Shown here: positions 35,808 to 48,911 of the stretch, piece after piece
Numbering within the stretch: position 1 is the stretch's first letter
Layout of the letters: each line of letters begins with the position of its first letter
Assembly (NCBI RefSeq): GCF_958298935.1
Contig: NC_084938.1
Coordinates: forward strand, 22,301,501-22,365,500
DNA length: 64,000 nt
Source: Phragmites australis
Taxonomy: Eukaryota; Streptophyta; Magnoliopsida; Poales; Poaceae
Reading direction: 5' to 3'
Notes under the pieces: generated by a model
Told to the model about the DNA's origin: nothing
The model's database searches: none
The model's input: the letters and a program-made list of their open reading frames with translations, nothing else
Translations under genes and position numbers: made by a program

Positions 35808-36453
35808 TCGAGAAATGATATGGCCGGTGACAGACTTATAATTGTTTCTTTTTCACAAAAAAAAAAAAATGAGTGCCCTCTCTTTTTTTTGGCCTCCTCT
35901 CTCACGCTTGGAAGTTTGAATCATCTAGTTCAGGATCAAATCAATACCGATTATGGTACTGCTCACTGCTCGATCAGGTGATAACAATACATCATATCTC
36001 TCTCAGCCATTTATCTGCACTTTTGCAGCTGTTCAATTCATCTTGAGCGTTTCTTGTAGCTGAAATTGGTACTGAAAAGACGGAGTACTAGAGGTGGCAA
36101 AAGGAGTTAGTATTTTAACAATATGATTTTGGCTCCTGAATTTTGAATCGATAATCAGAAATTTTGCAGGAGTGCACCCGCATGCATAGAGCTTCGTTTC
36201 TTGAAAGATTAGAACTAGAATTTCCAAGCACAGCATAATTCAAGTAAACTGGGCCCGTTATTTTCTCTAAAGAAAATCCTGGCGCTACAATTAACCTGCA
36301 TCCATTTCCAGATATTCTGCAATTCGAATATGAATGCATTAATTTCCAAACTCCATTCCTACTATATTTTATATTTGAAAAATGCCTTTCTTCATTGTAA
36401 ATTTCGTTTCTCAGAGCCAAAATGGTTCTTTGCTAGTTAAGCCGCAAAGAAAA
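35808..36453. other. 3' flank of the zinc-finger gene
   Basis: AT-rich sequence that probably holds the 3' UTR. An A13 run lies at about 35857-35869. There is no further frame with a domain. Confidence 0.45.
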
Positions 36454-36455
36454 TA

Positions 36456-36711
36456 CTCCCTCCGTCCATCTCTATAAGACGTATTTTGACATGAAAAAGT
36501 CTTCGAAGTATATTTGGACTATCAATTTCTTTGTTATCGATTGCTACAAAATTAACATCATATTAAAGTTTTTGAAATATGAATCTATTGGTGTAACCAT
36601 TATATTCTAAATATACAACATACACATACTTTGACTAATTGTTGATCAGAGTTTATAAAGTTTGATTTTTTTTAAAGTCAAAATACGCCTTATAGAGATG
36701 GGCCGAGGGAG
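36456..36711. mobile_element. Stowaway-type MITE (Tc1/Mariner)
   Basis: It has long inverted ends: CTCCCTCCGTCCATCTCTAT on the left and, on the right, ATAGAGATGGGCCGAGGGAG. The ends are flanked by TA on both sides (36454-36455, 36712-36713). Length is 256 bases, and it has no coding capacity. This is one of the commonest grass MITE families. It lies 650 bases beyond the zinc-finger gene. Confidence 0.9.
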
Positions 36712-36713
36712 TA

Positions 36714-39223
36714 GTACTTTGGAGCATTTGGCGGTTAATCTATTGGAAAATTATTTACATACAACTCATCTGTACAACTTCGTTACAATCAGGTGTTTTG
36801 GGCCCTTTTGATTGATATGTGAGCCACCAAATGACAATACAGAGTGTACACGCACCCTCAAAACACTGCCAAAATGCCAAATTAACTGTTTGGTCATCAC
36901 TCCCAGTAGTCCTATTATATATCGTGCATTGGTCATTTTAATCATTGATTAATTATTGTACCTCTAAAATAAGCAACAAATAGGGAGGAAAAAGCATTAC
37001 CTTGAACAATTTCCTTATTTTCTTCTTCGATCTGAAGTGAGGGGAAAAAGAAACTTTTGTTCTGTCTGCGAAAGATGGGACCACTGATGAATATGTACAC
37101 ATAGGGAGAAATATATATATACATGATGTATTTGAATTTTGCTATTTTTGTTAGTGGCATCTAGAACGTTTACCTGGAGCTAATGGCCATGCTTCACTGG
37201 TAGTCTAGACTTTTAATTTGCCCCCTGAATTGGCACTTAAATTGTTAGTTTAGTTTTCTTGCAATATTATTTTTGTATATTTCTAACCTTTTTCAGGTGT
37301 TACTGTATTTATCTGTCTCATCACACCATCATTCTGACGTCGAAATTCTGTGAAGATATTGTTGGTTTACCATTTCAAACGTAAGATGAAGCACTTTTTA
37401 TGTACAGAAAATTACTTTTTTAAAACATAAGATGAAGCACTCTCATGCATCCCAACAAAAACTGCAATCTGACTTTAAGAAGGAAAAGGCTGGAAAGCTG
37501 TTGTTCAATTATTGCATATTCCTTAAAAAGAGCGCAGCAGTAGTAGAATAATCATATCATCCATCATTATATGGAAAGGTCAGCGAAACAAGCTTTGAAG
37601 CATAAATGTTTAGGACAACAAATTTACACCTGATTAGTTAAACATATATGTTTGCTTTTTATCATGTGCTTGTTTTCCACTCCTTCCAATCATAAATGTA
37701 GGTTGTTTTAGACGTGTGTATAAGGATTAAGAAAGTATATTAGATTACCTTATTATTTGTCATTTATACTACATTAGAAAAGATGGCTTATTTATTTGTG
37801 AGAGTGAAAGCATCCGTGAAGCAAGGGCAGGGAAAGAAGAAAAAAGAAAAAAAATACTAAGAAGTTATAGAATAATTTATATTTAGAGAATAGTTAAATA
37901 GACTAAAATAACATATATTTACAATCAGAGTAGTACATAGGTGCAGCACGTAGAGTAGTACCAGCTATTGCATTTCATGTGGATATATAGTACTCCTAAC
38001 TGTTTGGTTTTAGAAAAAAATAGCACTTCTAATTGTCTGTTCCTATTATTCGGAACGTCTCAACCAGTTTAACATATCGTTCCATTGGAGTTTTGAGATG
38101 ATTAATGGAAATGTATGTGCTGCACAATTGAATTCGATGTGATACTGTTTGTATCGTAAGAAATTTCATATGAATCAGTTCAAATCCTACAGAAAATAGA
38201 GAAAAGAAAAGTACCGCATTCAAGCCTAACATTCTTACCGAACGACTTCTCTGGCTTCTCTATGTACGATGGTAATTGACTTTGCCTTGAGGCTTTTACA
38301 CCATTGTCTACGAGGAGAGATAGAAAGCGCGGGTGGTCATGCAAAGAGACGGCAAGTTCTGCACTTCAGCTCTGCACGGCGGCAGGAACTGCCCACGCAA
38401 ACCACCAAAAAAGCTGATGAAATACATGAATGCACATATATACTGTATCACACAGAGACACTGAGGCAGTATTATACATTTGTACACGAGTACAACCAGC
38501 CCTGTCCCAGGCTCAGGGGCGGCAGCACGCGGTTCAATGATACTGCGCCACTGTACACTAGTTCGTAGCTGGGGCAAGCTGAAACGTATGTAACACTAAC
38601 GTCTAGGCCAGCCTGACCACACATGCACTCATGCATGTCCGGCACTGCCAGTACTGGCAGCCATATGCCCCCGGCCGGCCGCGGCAGTGGCACTGCGTCC
38701 TGCCGACCTGCGTCCGCGTGCATGCATGCATGCATGCATGGCAGGCAAACGGCCGGACCGGATTGATGGACTCGGCAGGTAAGTTACGCCCATGTATAGG
38801 ACTTCAGAGTTGCGTGCCCATGGTCGATTGGTGTGTGCAGAAAATACGTAGGCACACACCCCAGAAATGGAGAGAGTGCGTACTCTGGCTGGAGTTACTT
38901 CTCAACTGCCGTCTGACGATTTTCCTCGCAACCATGCGTCCGAGGTTCAGATGCTCTTCATTTCGATGCTCCGTGCTAGCTGGTGGTGTACGTGTGAAAT
39001 GTCAATGTTTTGTGCATCTACTGTGTTGGCGAGGGCTTGAAAAAGCGAGACACTATATACGTCGACCCCTGTTGTAAAGGGCAAGCAACTTCGCGTTGCG
39101 TTATGGGCACCACATGATGGCATGTGGCCAGGATCACAAACTTGCCCTGTGCGGGTCTCTCTTTCTTTTGTGGTACATATATTCTTGTTATGATCGTAAC
39201 CGAAGTGCAAGCCAGAGAACGAC
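36714..39223. other. Intergenic region, no supported gene
   Basis: Mostly AT-rich to about 38260, then mixed composition with short frames on both strands that lack motifs. A run of CATG units lies at 38719-38741. No transposon ends could be set with confidence. Confidence 0.4.
38719..38741. repeat. (TGCA)n / RY-type tandem run
   Basis: Five to six tandem CATGCA/TGCATG units. CATGCA is the RY motif bound by B3-domain regulators in seed genes, but here it looks like a simple repeat because no seed gene lies near. Confidence 0.8.
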
Positions 39224-39566
39224 GTGAATCTAGTCAGACAATTTCTGAAGGACCTCGAAAGAATTCTCCTTCAATCTGATTGTGAGGCAATGTTACGGGC
39301 GTTGAGAAGCAGTGTGATGGATAGATCAGAAGCTGCCCATCTCATTAGGGAAGTGAAGATGCTGATTTTAGGACATCGAGTGCTAGAACTTACGAAGATT
39401 AGGTGTCACCAAAATAGGGTTGCAGATTTGTTCGCTAATTTTATTAGGGAAGGCAAATGCAAGGATGTTATCTTATATAGCTTTCCATATTGTATTGAGA
39501 CATAATTGTTGTGATTGTAATCCTGTTAGTGAGTAATAAAGCTCTCGTATTCCTCGCAAAAAAAAT
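39224..39566 (+). pseudogene. LINE 3' end with RNase H-like domain
   Basis: The frame reads LQSDCEAMLRALRSSVMDRS, then EAAHLIREVKMLILGHRVLE, then RCHQNRVADLFANFIREGKC. This is the RVT_3-type RNase H domain found at the C-terminus of plant LINE ORF2 and in related host genes. DCEA supplies one acidic residue and NRVADLFA the family's usual N.VAD.LA motif. The stop is followed by a short tail with AATAAA at 39536 and an A8 run at 39558-39565. The 5' part of the LINE is absent, as is normal for truncated LINE copies. Confidence 0.75.
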
Positions 39567-39866
39567 AAATCATAAGTTCGCCACAAGTGGGAGCTAGCAT
39601 AATTGTAACTTAGATCACTTCAGCTCTTATCTTTGATCTTTCGATACGTGAAGGAGATGAAAACAAGAGGGCGTCAGGATGGATCGCATTGATCTCCCGA
39701 GCTCCAACATGGAACTCTGTTCACCACAAGCGGAGCTAGCATCAGCTGAAAATAGCCAAGCCTCGCATAAAGACTCAGAACAAATCTGACAAGAGCCACC
39801 ACTCGCATAAAGACTCAGAACAAATCTGACAAATCCCATGGTGGCTCGCAAGAAATCTGGTTAGCA

Positions 39867-40178
39867 AGAAATGACGTAGTCTTCAATAACCATCGCATCT
39901 CTTTGGACCCCATGGTGGCTCGTATATGGGATGACATCGAGCGATGGTGCAATACAGGGGCAACAAATCTAGTAGTGCTTAGAGAACGGTTGCTTGCTTT
40001 CGGTTCTTTAGTCTAATTTGAGTCATCGGTTCAGCTCCTTGTTGTAGTGCCTCACGTAATTTTCATGTCTAGTTAACTCTTCTTGTAAGACTGTGAACCG
40101 ACAAGGTCATTGTGTAACCTTCCATTTTATCCCTTAATATAAAGATGCATAGCTCTTTTGTGTATTCTAGAAAAAAAA
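39867..40178 (+). pseudogene. Second LINE 3' end
   Basis: A frame from 39867 reads RNDVVFNNHRISLDPMVARI and then WDDIERWCNTGATNLV, similar to the text after the zf-RVT domain in plant LINE ORF2 (..KARNDVVFN..). After the stop comes a 3' UTR of about 150 bases that ends TAATATAAAGATGCATAGCT, then an A8 run at 40171-40178. This ending is typical of grass LINE-1 elements. Just upstream (39761-39833) a 30-base stretch (CTCGCATAAAGACTCAGAAC..) is repeated in tandem. Confidence 0.6.
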
Positions 40179-40431
40179 TCTGATAAATCCCTAATATCAA
40201 ACTTTGTGACTTGTATCGTTGTACGCACGGTCAGCATCATAGAATTGCACCTAATGGAAATGGAAGAATCCCAATGAGAATTATTTCACCAAAATAATAT
40301 AACAAAGCATTGAACATACAAGTCATGATTTGACAATTAAGACATGAGCATAGAGGTAAGGGTAAAAGTCGTTGGAGCTATAAGATCATCAAAAAAAAAA
40401 AATTCGAAAAGGACGACAAAAGAATTACCGA

Positions 40432-40990
40432 TCATATATTAGAAGGAATAAAAAGGGTATTTACAAAAGAATAAACGCGAGACAAGGCTGGCTTCCCCGA
40501 TATCGAAACCAAATCCCCGTCCCTAGCACGCAGGGGGGCGAAAACATAGAAGAAACCACCAATCAAAGACCCACTCTGAGCATCGAGACTAAGCAAAGAG
40601 AAAATTGCTAACAACAAGCTGTAAGCTTAAGAGAAAAAGGTAGAAACTAAATGACACTGGTCTATGTCTTCCTTGAGCCGGAAAGCCACCTCTATTACTG
40701 ATAGATGTTTGTTTTCAAAAATTCTCTAGTTCCTTTCTTTCCAAATATTCCACCAAAAGATGACAAGGTCGTCAAACATTTGTCGCTGATTAAGTGTCAC
40801 CTTCTTACGTGCCTGTTGCCACCATCTTTTAATTGTTAGTTGTTCTTCCATGTCTGATAAGATTTGGAGGTTGAACCATGTGGTGATCTCCTTCCACACC
40901 TCCTTTGTAAAGTCATCACTTGTTTGTTACAAGCTGACATGGCAAATTCATCAGGGAGAAACTGCTGTACCATTTTGATTGAGGAATCTA
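40432..40990 (-). pseudogene. LINE ORF2 fragment with zf-RVT region, opposite orientation
   Basis: On the minus strand the frame contains WWQQARKKVTLNQRQMFDDL, then VIFWWNIWKERN, a stop, then RIFENKHLSVIEVAFRLKED. FWWNIWKERNRRIFE is a strong signature of the C-terminal zf-RVT region of plant non-LTR ORF2 proteins. It lies head-on to the two plus-strand LINE tails. The stop inside the core motif shows that it is dead. Confidence 0.75.
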
Positions 40991-41113
40991 AATACAACTG
41001 TTAGCAAGTCCATATGCCAATCAATTATCTTTTAACTTTTGGAGTGATATTTATGTAAGATAAAGAAGAACCAGATCCCTTAAAAGGATTAGACTTCATG
41101 AATTTCTTTTGCC

Positions 41114-41129
41114 GGGGGGGGGGGGGGGG
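41114..41129. repeat. Poly(G) run, 16 bases
   Basis: An uninterrupted run of G. It could be of variable length between individuals or contain assembly error. Confidence 0.9.
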
Positions 41130-41838
41130 TGGTGTCAAATGAATTTACTCCAAAAAGAAACTATAGGGAAATTTCAATTATTCTAGGTGTGTCACTCTAC
41201 TGGAATGAGTATTGCCACCAAATTATTAAAGGAGCATATTTGCAGGTTCAGAATAGCCATCGTCATAGTTACAAAACAGGTTTACACTGGATGCCAAACT
41301 CCATATTATCTCCCCCATACTGTCAAAATAATTCTGAGCAGCACAATTTTTGAGTAAAAGATAATCTCTGCAAACTTCTGGAATTATTGTTCTAAACTTC
41401 TAATAAATCTGCAAATTGTAATAGCCAACTAGTTTAACCAAGAACTACCAAGGCTGCGACCCAGGTTTATATGCTCTATTCAGGGTAAACCTGAACAAAC
41501 AAGCCAACTCCTTGTGCTCATGTGGATCTAGAGTAAAATAGACCTTTTTCTTCAACAGATATACATGAACACTTCCTACATACACCAATTATGATCAAGG
41601 GCGGATTACTAACGCTTCACACAACCAAACTCCAGAGTAACTATCAAGGAGGAGACATCATTCTGCTCTCGTTGTACACAAACAGAGCAGTTTTAATATG
41701 TACTACTATTGCTCTGATATACTGCAAACATCGTAATGCCCTTGTCTCTCTTGACCACCAATGCATATAAGCTAGCATATCGATCAAACATTTCAAGTGG
41801 CTGGGAGCACTGTTTCCACAAGATTGGGGACAGTGTAA

Positions 41839-42111
41839 GGTCATGTTTGTTTTAGATTATAAAAGCTGGATTGTGATCAAAATCTAAAAGCTGAAACAAA
41901 CAGCTGGATTGTAAAAGCTAGATTCTGATCACAATCCAAAAGCTGAAACAAACAGCTGGTTGAAAAAGCTGAATTGTTACAATCCAACACACAAATTGTA
42001 ACAATCCAGCAATCTGCTTTCCACCAGATTCTAACAATCCACAATCCAGCTTCTTACGATCCATAATCTACAAGCTGCTTTTCACAATCTACAGCTGAAA
42101 CAAACAGGGCC
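41839..42111. mobile_element. PIF/Harbinger (Tourist-like) MITE
   Basis: The left end reads GGTCATGTTTGTTTTAG and the inverse of the right end GGCCCTGTTTGTTTCAG. TAA flanks both sides (41836-41838 and 42112-42114), the usual PIF/Harbinger duplication. Inside, a block of about 50 bases containing AGCTGAAACAAACAGCTGG is present twice in tandem, so the element has grown by internal duplication or carries nested ends. It has no coding capacity. Confidence 0.75.
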
Positions 42112-42114
42112 TAA

Positions 42115-42996
42115 GCTAGAAGGTTACAGGCAGTACGGTTTATTTCTTAACTCAAATAGTAAAATAGGTAAGCTAAGCATCCGAATTATTACATGTGTCA
42201 GTTACAAAATAATTATACATAGCACAGAAACATACATCCAACAATTCTTACATATACCAACTACCAAGTACAATCAAATGTATGAAGGCAAGTAGCAAGA
42301 AAGGACACATCATCCTGCTCTGGCTACACAAGCACAACACTACACATTGCAAACTCCCAAATGCAAAGAAAATCCAAGACAACAAACCAATTTAAATTTC
42401 GAAATTAACAACGTTCTGCGTAGGATTTTCATTTAGTGGAGTACTGGATAATATACATTGTCTTGGTATTGTATATGCAATTTTCTCAACAAAAATATGT
42501 GAACGAAACACTAGGCAGGAGCGGAATTGTCCACCAAGAGGTCGCACCTGGCACAAACGCACGGTGTCAGGGGAAGGGTGGTGGCCGCAGCACCGCCTGC
42601 TCGACCTCCACGGGGTCCGACCGCGAGATCTGCACACCGAAGCAGCAAGACCCTCGTCACACCATCACGACCGCACAAGCGAGAAATCGCAGGTCAGGGA
42701 AGAAGACGGACCGGGTCGCGGAGGACGGGCTTGGTGTCGTCCGGGGCGGGCCGGAAGGGCGGCTTTTTATCCTCCGCCAAGCTCCTACTGCTGCCGGCGC
42801 CGCCTGATACAGAAGCGTGTGCCTGGGCGGCGCGGCCACTTCCCATCGGTTCGGCCTCTTCGGTCTGAGACTGAGCAGAAGCCGGCCTGGCTCGGTCGGA
42901 CCCAAACACCCAAATATGATCGGGGCCGAACCCAATCTCCAGCCGCTCGCTCCCCTCCTCTTCTCGTCCTCACAACGCCGAGAGAGGCAGGCGGCA
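42115..42996 (+). promoter_or_regulatory. Upstream region and 5' UTR of the PSA2-like gene
   Basis: The first 400 bases are AT-rich; from about 42520 the composition becomes GC-rich up to the ATG at 42997, as is common at grass transcription starts. No clear TATA box was found. Frames in this stretch (for example 42564-43088) run through the true first exon in another frame and are not genes. Confidence 0.4.
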
Positions 42997-45165
<2,169 letters not shown>

Positions 45166-45973
45166 ATCAACCCTTCTCACCAAAGGATTTAGCTTCTTGG
45201 TTCACGAGTAGGGAGTAATATTTGAGACAAATGTAGTTCTCGGATGTAAAAAAAAATTCGTCTTCACAAAAGAGACTTCGATGAGGATTTCTGCTTGCTA
45301 ACGTTCAGATTATTAGAACATGAACAATACTATGTGCTTAAAGAGAGTTATGCAAATTTATACAAATTATAATTTCCAATGCAATAATTAACTATCTTAT
45401 TAACATTAATAATGTAAACAGCGATGCTTAGATACCTTATCCTCTGCCTAAACAAGCTACACAATTATATAGGGAGAAAAAAACAGTTGTTTTATGTAAA
45501 CACATCCTCAAAGCATCCTGGTGTACATGCTTTTACACAATTATATAGTGATTGTATATTGTTCAGGTGGTACCAAAGCACCCATGTATGTCCTTACGTT
45601 CTGAGATTATACAAGCAGCCTAGATCAGAACAACATTTTCGTTCGATATTGGAAAAGCTCAAGATCCTGTGCATCGACAGATGAACAATGCAAGGCTCTT
45701 GAGCTTGCAAGGACTGAACTGATGCGAGAAGTGTCGGACATCGGGATGCACACGACGCACAGGGAAGGCGGCGCGTGCATGATAACTTATTCCGAGCTCG
45801 CTGTCGGCAACGTACAGCGCTGAATGCGCTACGGAAAGGAGCGCATCAGAGACTCTAATTTGTTGCCCGTGAGTGACCTGGTCACCAAAACAAAGAAGCA
45901 CAACCACGACGATCCGGAAAGCAACCCATAAAAAGAACAAAAAAACGACGAACAACACGGAGGAGATGGATCC
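45166..45973. other. 3' flank of the PSA2-like gene
   Basis: The first 500 bases are AT-rich and likely include the 3' UTR. From 45690 the composition is mixed and would be the downstream part of the minus-strand snoRNA transcript. Minus-strand frames here have no domain. Confidence 0.4.
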
Positions 45974-46054
45974 GGGGCCTCAGAGACAATTTGGCAAATG
46001 CGATGCATCAGAAGATCAGATGGTACGGACAAAAGATATCCAGTCATCGGCCCC
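45974..46054 (-). ncRNA. Candidate box C/D snoRNA
   Basis: On the minus strand, 81 bases are closed by a perfect six-base terminal stem (GGGGCC..GGCCCC). Inside, in order, lie a C-like box CGATGA next to the stem, a D' box CTGA (46016-46019), a C' box TGATGCA (46004-46010) and a D box CTGA (45980-45983). One base before D' is the guide TTGTCCGTACCA, complementary over 12 bases to TGGTACGGACAA, which I recall as a conserved stretch of 25S rRNA (..AGAACUGGUACGGACAAGG..). This would place a 2'-O-methyl on the U of GGUACGG. The C box departs from RUGAUGA in its first two positions, which is the weakest point. The upstream promoter supports the call. No known snoRNA number is claimed. Confidence 0.55.
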
Positions 46055-46060
46055 GAAACG

Positions 46061-46084
46061 AGAGAGAGAGAGAGAGAGAGAGAG
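46061..46084. repeat. (AG)n microsatellite
   Basis: Twelve AG units lie in what would be the leader of the snoRNA transcript (CT units on the transcribed strand). Confidence 0.9.
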
Positions 46085-46192
46085 ACGAGGCGTGGACGAT
46101 GGAGGCAGCCGTCTCGCCGCGGTAGCAATAGGGCAATGCCGAGGCGGCGGACGGCGGCGCTGGGCGCTGGATGGGGAGGGGGATGGCGCGGG

Positions 46193-46305
46193 TTATATAA
46201 TGAGCAAGCTCTCTAACCCTAGCTCACCTCCGTGTGTAGGCTATTTTTTTTCTGCTGGGCTTCAGTATATGGGCTATGGAGGAAAGCCCATAAAGCCCAA
46301 ACACT
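46193..46305 (-). promoter_or_regulatory. TATA / telo-box / site II promoter of the snoRNA candidate
   Basis: Read on the minus strand: two site II motifs TGGGCT in TTGGGCTTTATGGGCTTT (46284-46300), further GCCCA motifs at about 46252-46275, a telo box as CTAGGGTT (46215-46222), then a TATA box TATATAAC (46193-46200). In plants this combination marks ribosomal protein genes and snoRNA genes. The TATA box is about 140 bases from the snoRNA. There is no ribosomal-protein frame downstream, which favours the RNA reading. Confidence 0.55.
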
Positions 46306-46310
46306 AAAAA

Positions 46311-48132
46311 ATGCGTCCGTACTGTTGTTTTGCTCAGATTGCCAGATTATACTACTGCCACTTGGTTTTCATTTTTCTCTATGGTAAGCATTTAGAAACG
46401 AGTATATACATTTTAAAAATTAGTATAAATATCTCAAAAATTAGTATATATATATATATATATCACGCATTTAACACGTTGCACGTTAAATATTATTCCA
46501 TGCGCCGCCCGGACTAATCAGAATCCACCAGAGCGACCAAACAGGCTTGCATGTGAAAAAAACAGAAACTAATCTATTAAGAAACCTAAAAGCCAAAAAA
46601 ACACTAGTTATAAAATAGAAAAACGCATATTAAGAAATCAGAAAGTCAGAAATACACATTATAAATGGGAAAACATTAGAAAACAGGAATGTAAAAAAAC
46701 ATATGTAATAAAACAGAAAAAGATATATTATAAAACAGAAAACACACATTATATAACAGTAAACACACATGTTGTAAAGAAGTCCATGGGTGGGAAACAT
46801 ATGTAGTTTTCATCTAAAAAATCTTTATTATAAAATAGGAGAACAAATATTATAAAATAGGAGAGCCGAAAAATGTTATAAAATAGAAAAACACATATTA
46901 AAAAACCAAAAAACACTTATTCCTCGACTAAAAAATAGCTATTGGCTTGAACCAAAAAAATGGCTTGACGTGACATGAAAACAACATGTTTTCATAGAAT
47001 AAAGTCGATCAAGAATGATACAATATAAAATCACCCTTCCAAAAAATCACAAAACCTCGATAATTGATAACTCCCCTGTACTTGAAAATTAAATCTCCAA
47101 TAAAAAAAACCTATTGGAACATAATCAAATAGTTGAGAAAAAAATACAAAAAAATAACAAAAATAGGAAAATAACCAAACGACTAATTTGATCATCTGGT
47201 TACCTATATATATAATGGGGAACAAAGCTATGGGTCCCGATTGGATGCTTCTACCAGGAAGATTTGGGTAGATCCATGGAAGAGCCGGCGCCATTCTTTC
47301 CCTCACTCGCCAGATCCGATGCCATGCACCCAATAACAAAACCCATTGGAACATAATTAAATCATTCAATTCAGCAAAAATACAAGAAAAATAACTAAAA
47401 GACGCGTCTGATTATATGATTACCCGTATCTAATGAGGAATGAAGCTATGTGACATTGATTGGATGGTTGTACTGGAGGAGATTTAGGTAGATCCACAAG
47501 AGAGGTGGTGCTGTTCTTCCCTCGCACTCACCGGATCTGACGCCGTACTCGCTAGATCTAAGAGGGGAGAGAGCAAGGAGAGATAATGAGAGGGTACAAA
47601 TGACCTAGAGAGAAATAAAGCATACCAGGTTGAGTCATATGGCATTCATTTTGACACTCCATGACGCGCAAATTACGGAGCCAATGTTTTTGGTTAGTTG
47701 CGGTAGTGAACTTACGATATTTTTTTCCCGTTAGAAGTGATAGATTTTCTGGATGCGGAAAATCCTTCTTCAATGAACGGAGGATAGTCATTCTAAAACC
47801 GGAAAATCCCTATTTTTTTACCGGAAAACAACGGATTGCTTTTTTCCAGTTACGGGAGTGTCGGTTGTGGGTGTGGGCCGTATGCATTGCTTTTTCCGGT
47901 TGCAGGAGTAAAATTATTTTTTTCTAGTTGCGAGATGGTTTCTCTGGCTTTTCCGGTTGTGGAGTAAATTTACTGTTTTTTTCTGACACACTGAATATTT
48001 ATTTAGTGTGCTCAAAGTTAAATAGAAGATATATATATATATATATATATATTGAATATGTATTGGAGTTGTAACCCGAGAACAAATATAGTTTCAAATC
48101 TAGCGGCACTATTGCACGGACTAGTCTGCTAG
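46311..48132. repeat. A-rich repeat region, possible Helitron remnant
   Basis: Contains (TA)n at about 46443-46462, many AAAACAGAAAA/ATATTATAAAATAG units (46540-46920), a tandem duplication (47091-47560), and four TTTTCCGGTTGNGGGAG-like units (47690-47970). It ends with GCACTATTGCACGGACTAGT and then CTAG followed by T at 48133. Helitrons end in CTRR before a T, after a GC-rich hairpin, but the hairpin here is weak and no 5' TC end was fixed. Confidence 0.3.
47091..47560. repeat. Imperfect tandem duplication, unit about 245 bases
   Basis: The unit at 47091-47335 (from AAACCTATTGGAACATAATC to GCCAGATCCGATGCCATGCA) is followed by a diverged copy at 47336-47560 (AAACCCATTGGAACATAATT to CACCGGATCTGACGCCGTAC). 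Matching blocks occur in the same order throughout. Confidence 0.75.
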
Positions 48133-48911
48133 TGTTGAAAACGTTGCAATGAATATCTTAAAATTATTCTAGAAATAATAGGAATAAGTAACAACAAGGT
48201 ATTTGCTACGTAAGATGGACAAAATCCTTTATGGCAAAGTAAGGAAAGCTGTAGTTAGATATTTCAAGAGAGATTTCTAACGAACTCATCACAAATGGTT
48301 CAGAATTTGACACTAAGCACAAGTCTGGCCATGGTTCTATAAATAGGGACAGTTCGTTCGGTAATAACCCTGCTATATTAGCCAGGGGCGGAACTAACCA
48401 GGAGTCAAGCCCTGAGCTAGACCTCAAATCTATCATTTGTACAATAAAATTCATTGAAAATTTAGATCTAAGCCCTAGCACTACTAAAAAAGGCTGATTA
48501 ATGTCTGTTGAAAAATAGTTTCACTGCCGGTTTTTAAAAGGGCACTCTTAACTTGATAGTGATAGTCGTCTACTATTAGTGTCGGTTGACCATCCAATAA
48601 TGTTGTTATTTCTAGAGAATAAAATTAGAGAAAATTGATGCCAGAGCTGCTCTGGCTTCTAGCTTTCACTGAATATGAATCCAGATTCAGTATCAAAGTT
48701 GATTCAATATCAGCTAAACTGATTCAACATCACACAAACTAATAGAATTATACAAGAGAATTAATTCAACATCATATGAACTGATTCTGCCCCTAGACTC
48801 AATTCAACATCACACAAAGAATTCAATTGAACATCACACAAAAGAATCGATTCAATCCAAAATCAATTCAACATCACAAAAAGCACTAGCCCGCGCCCTT
48901 GAACTCACCGC

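Noticed and set aside
39681..39695. A 15-base exact match to the 3' part of miR393 (GGATCGCATTGATCT)
   Set aside because: No complementary arm was found within about 200 bases on either side, and the 5' seed part of the miRNA does not match. It is probably chance or a repeat.
45984..46000. TTTGGCAAATGC on the plus strand as an 18S rRNA guide
   Set aside because: No D box follows directly, and 11-base matches to rRNA are expected by chance many times in 64 kb. The minus-strand reading has the boxes in the right places.
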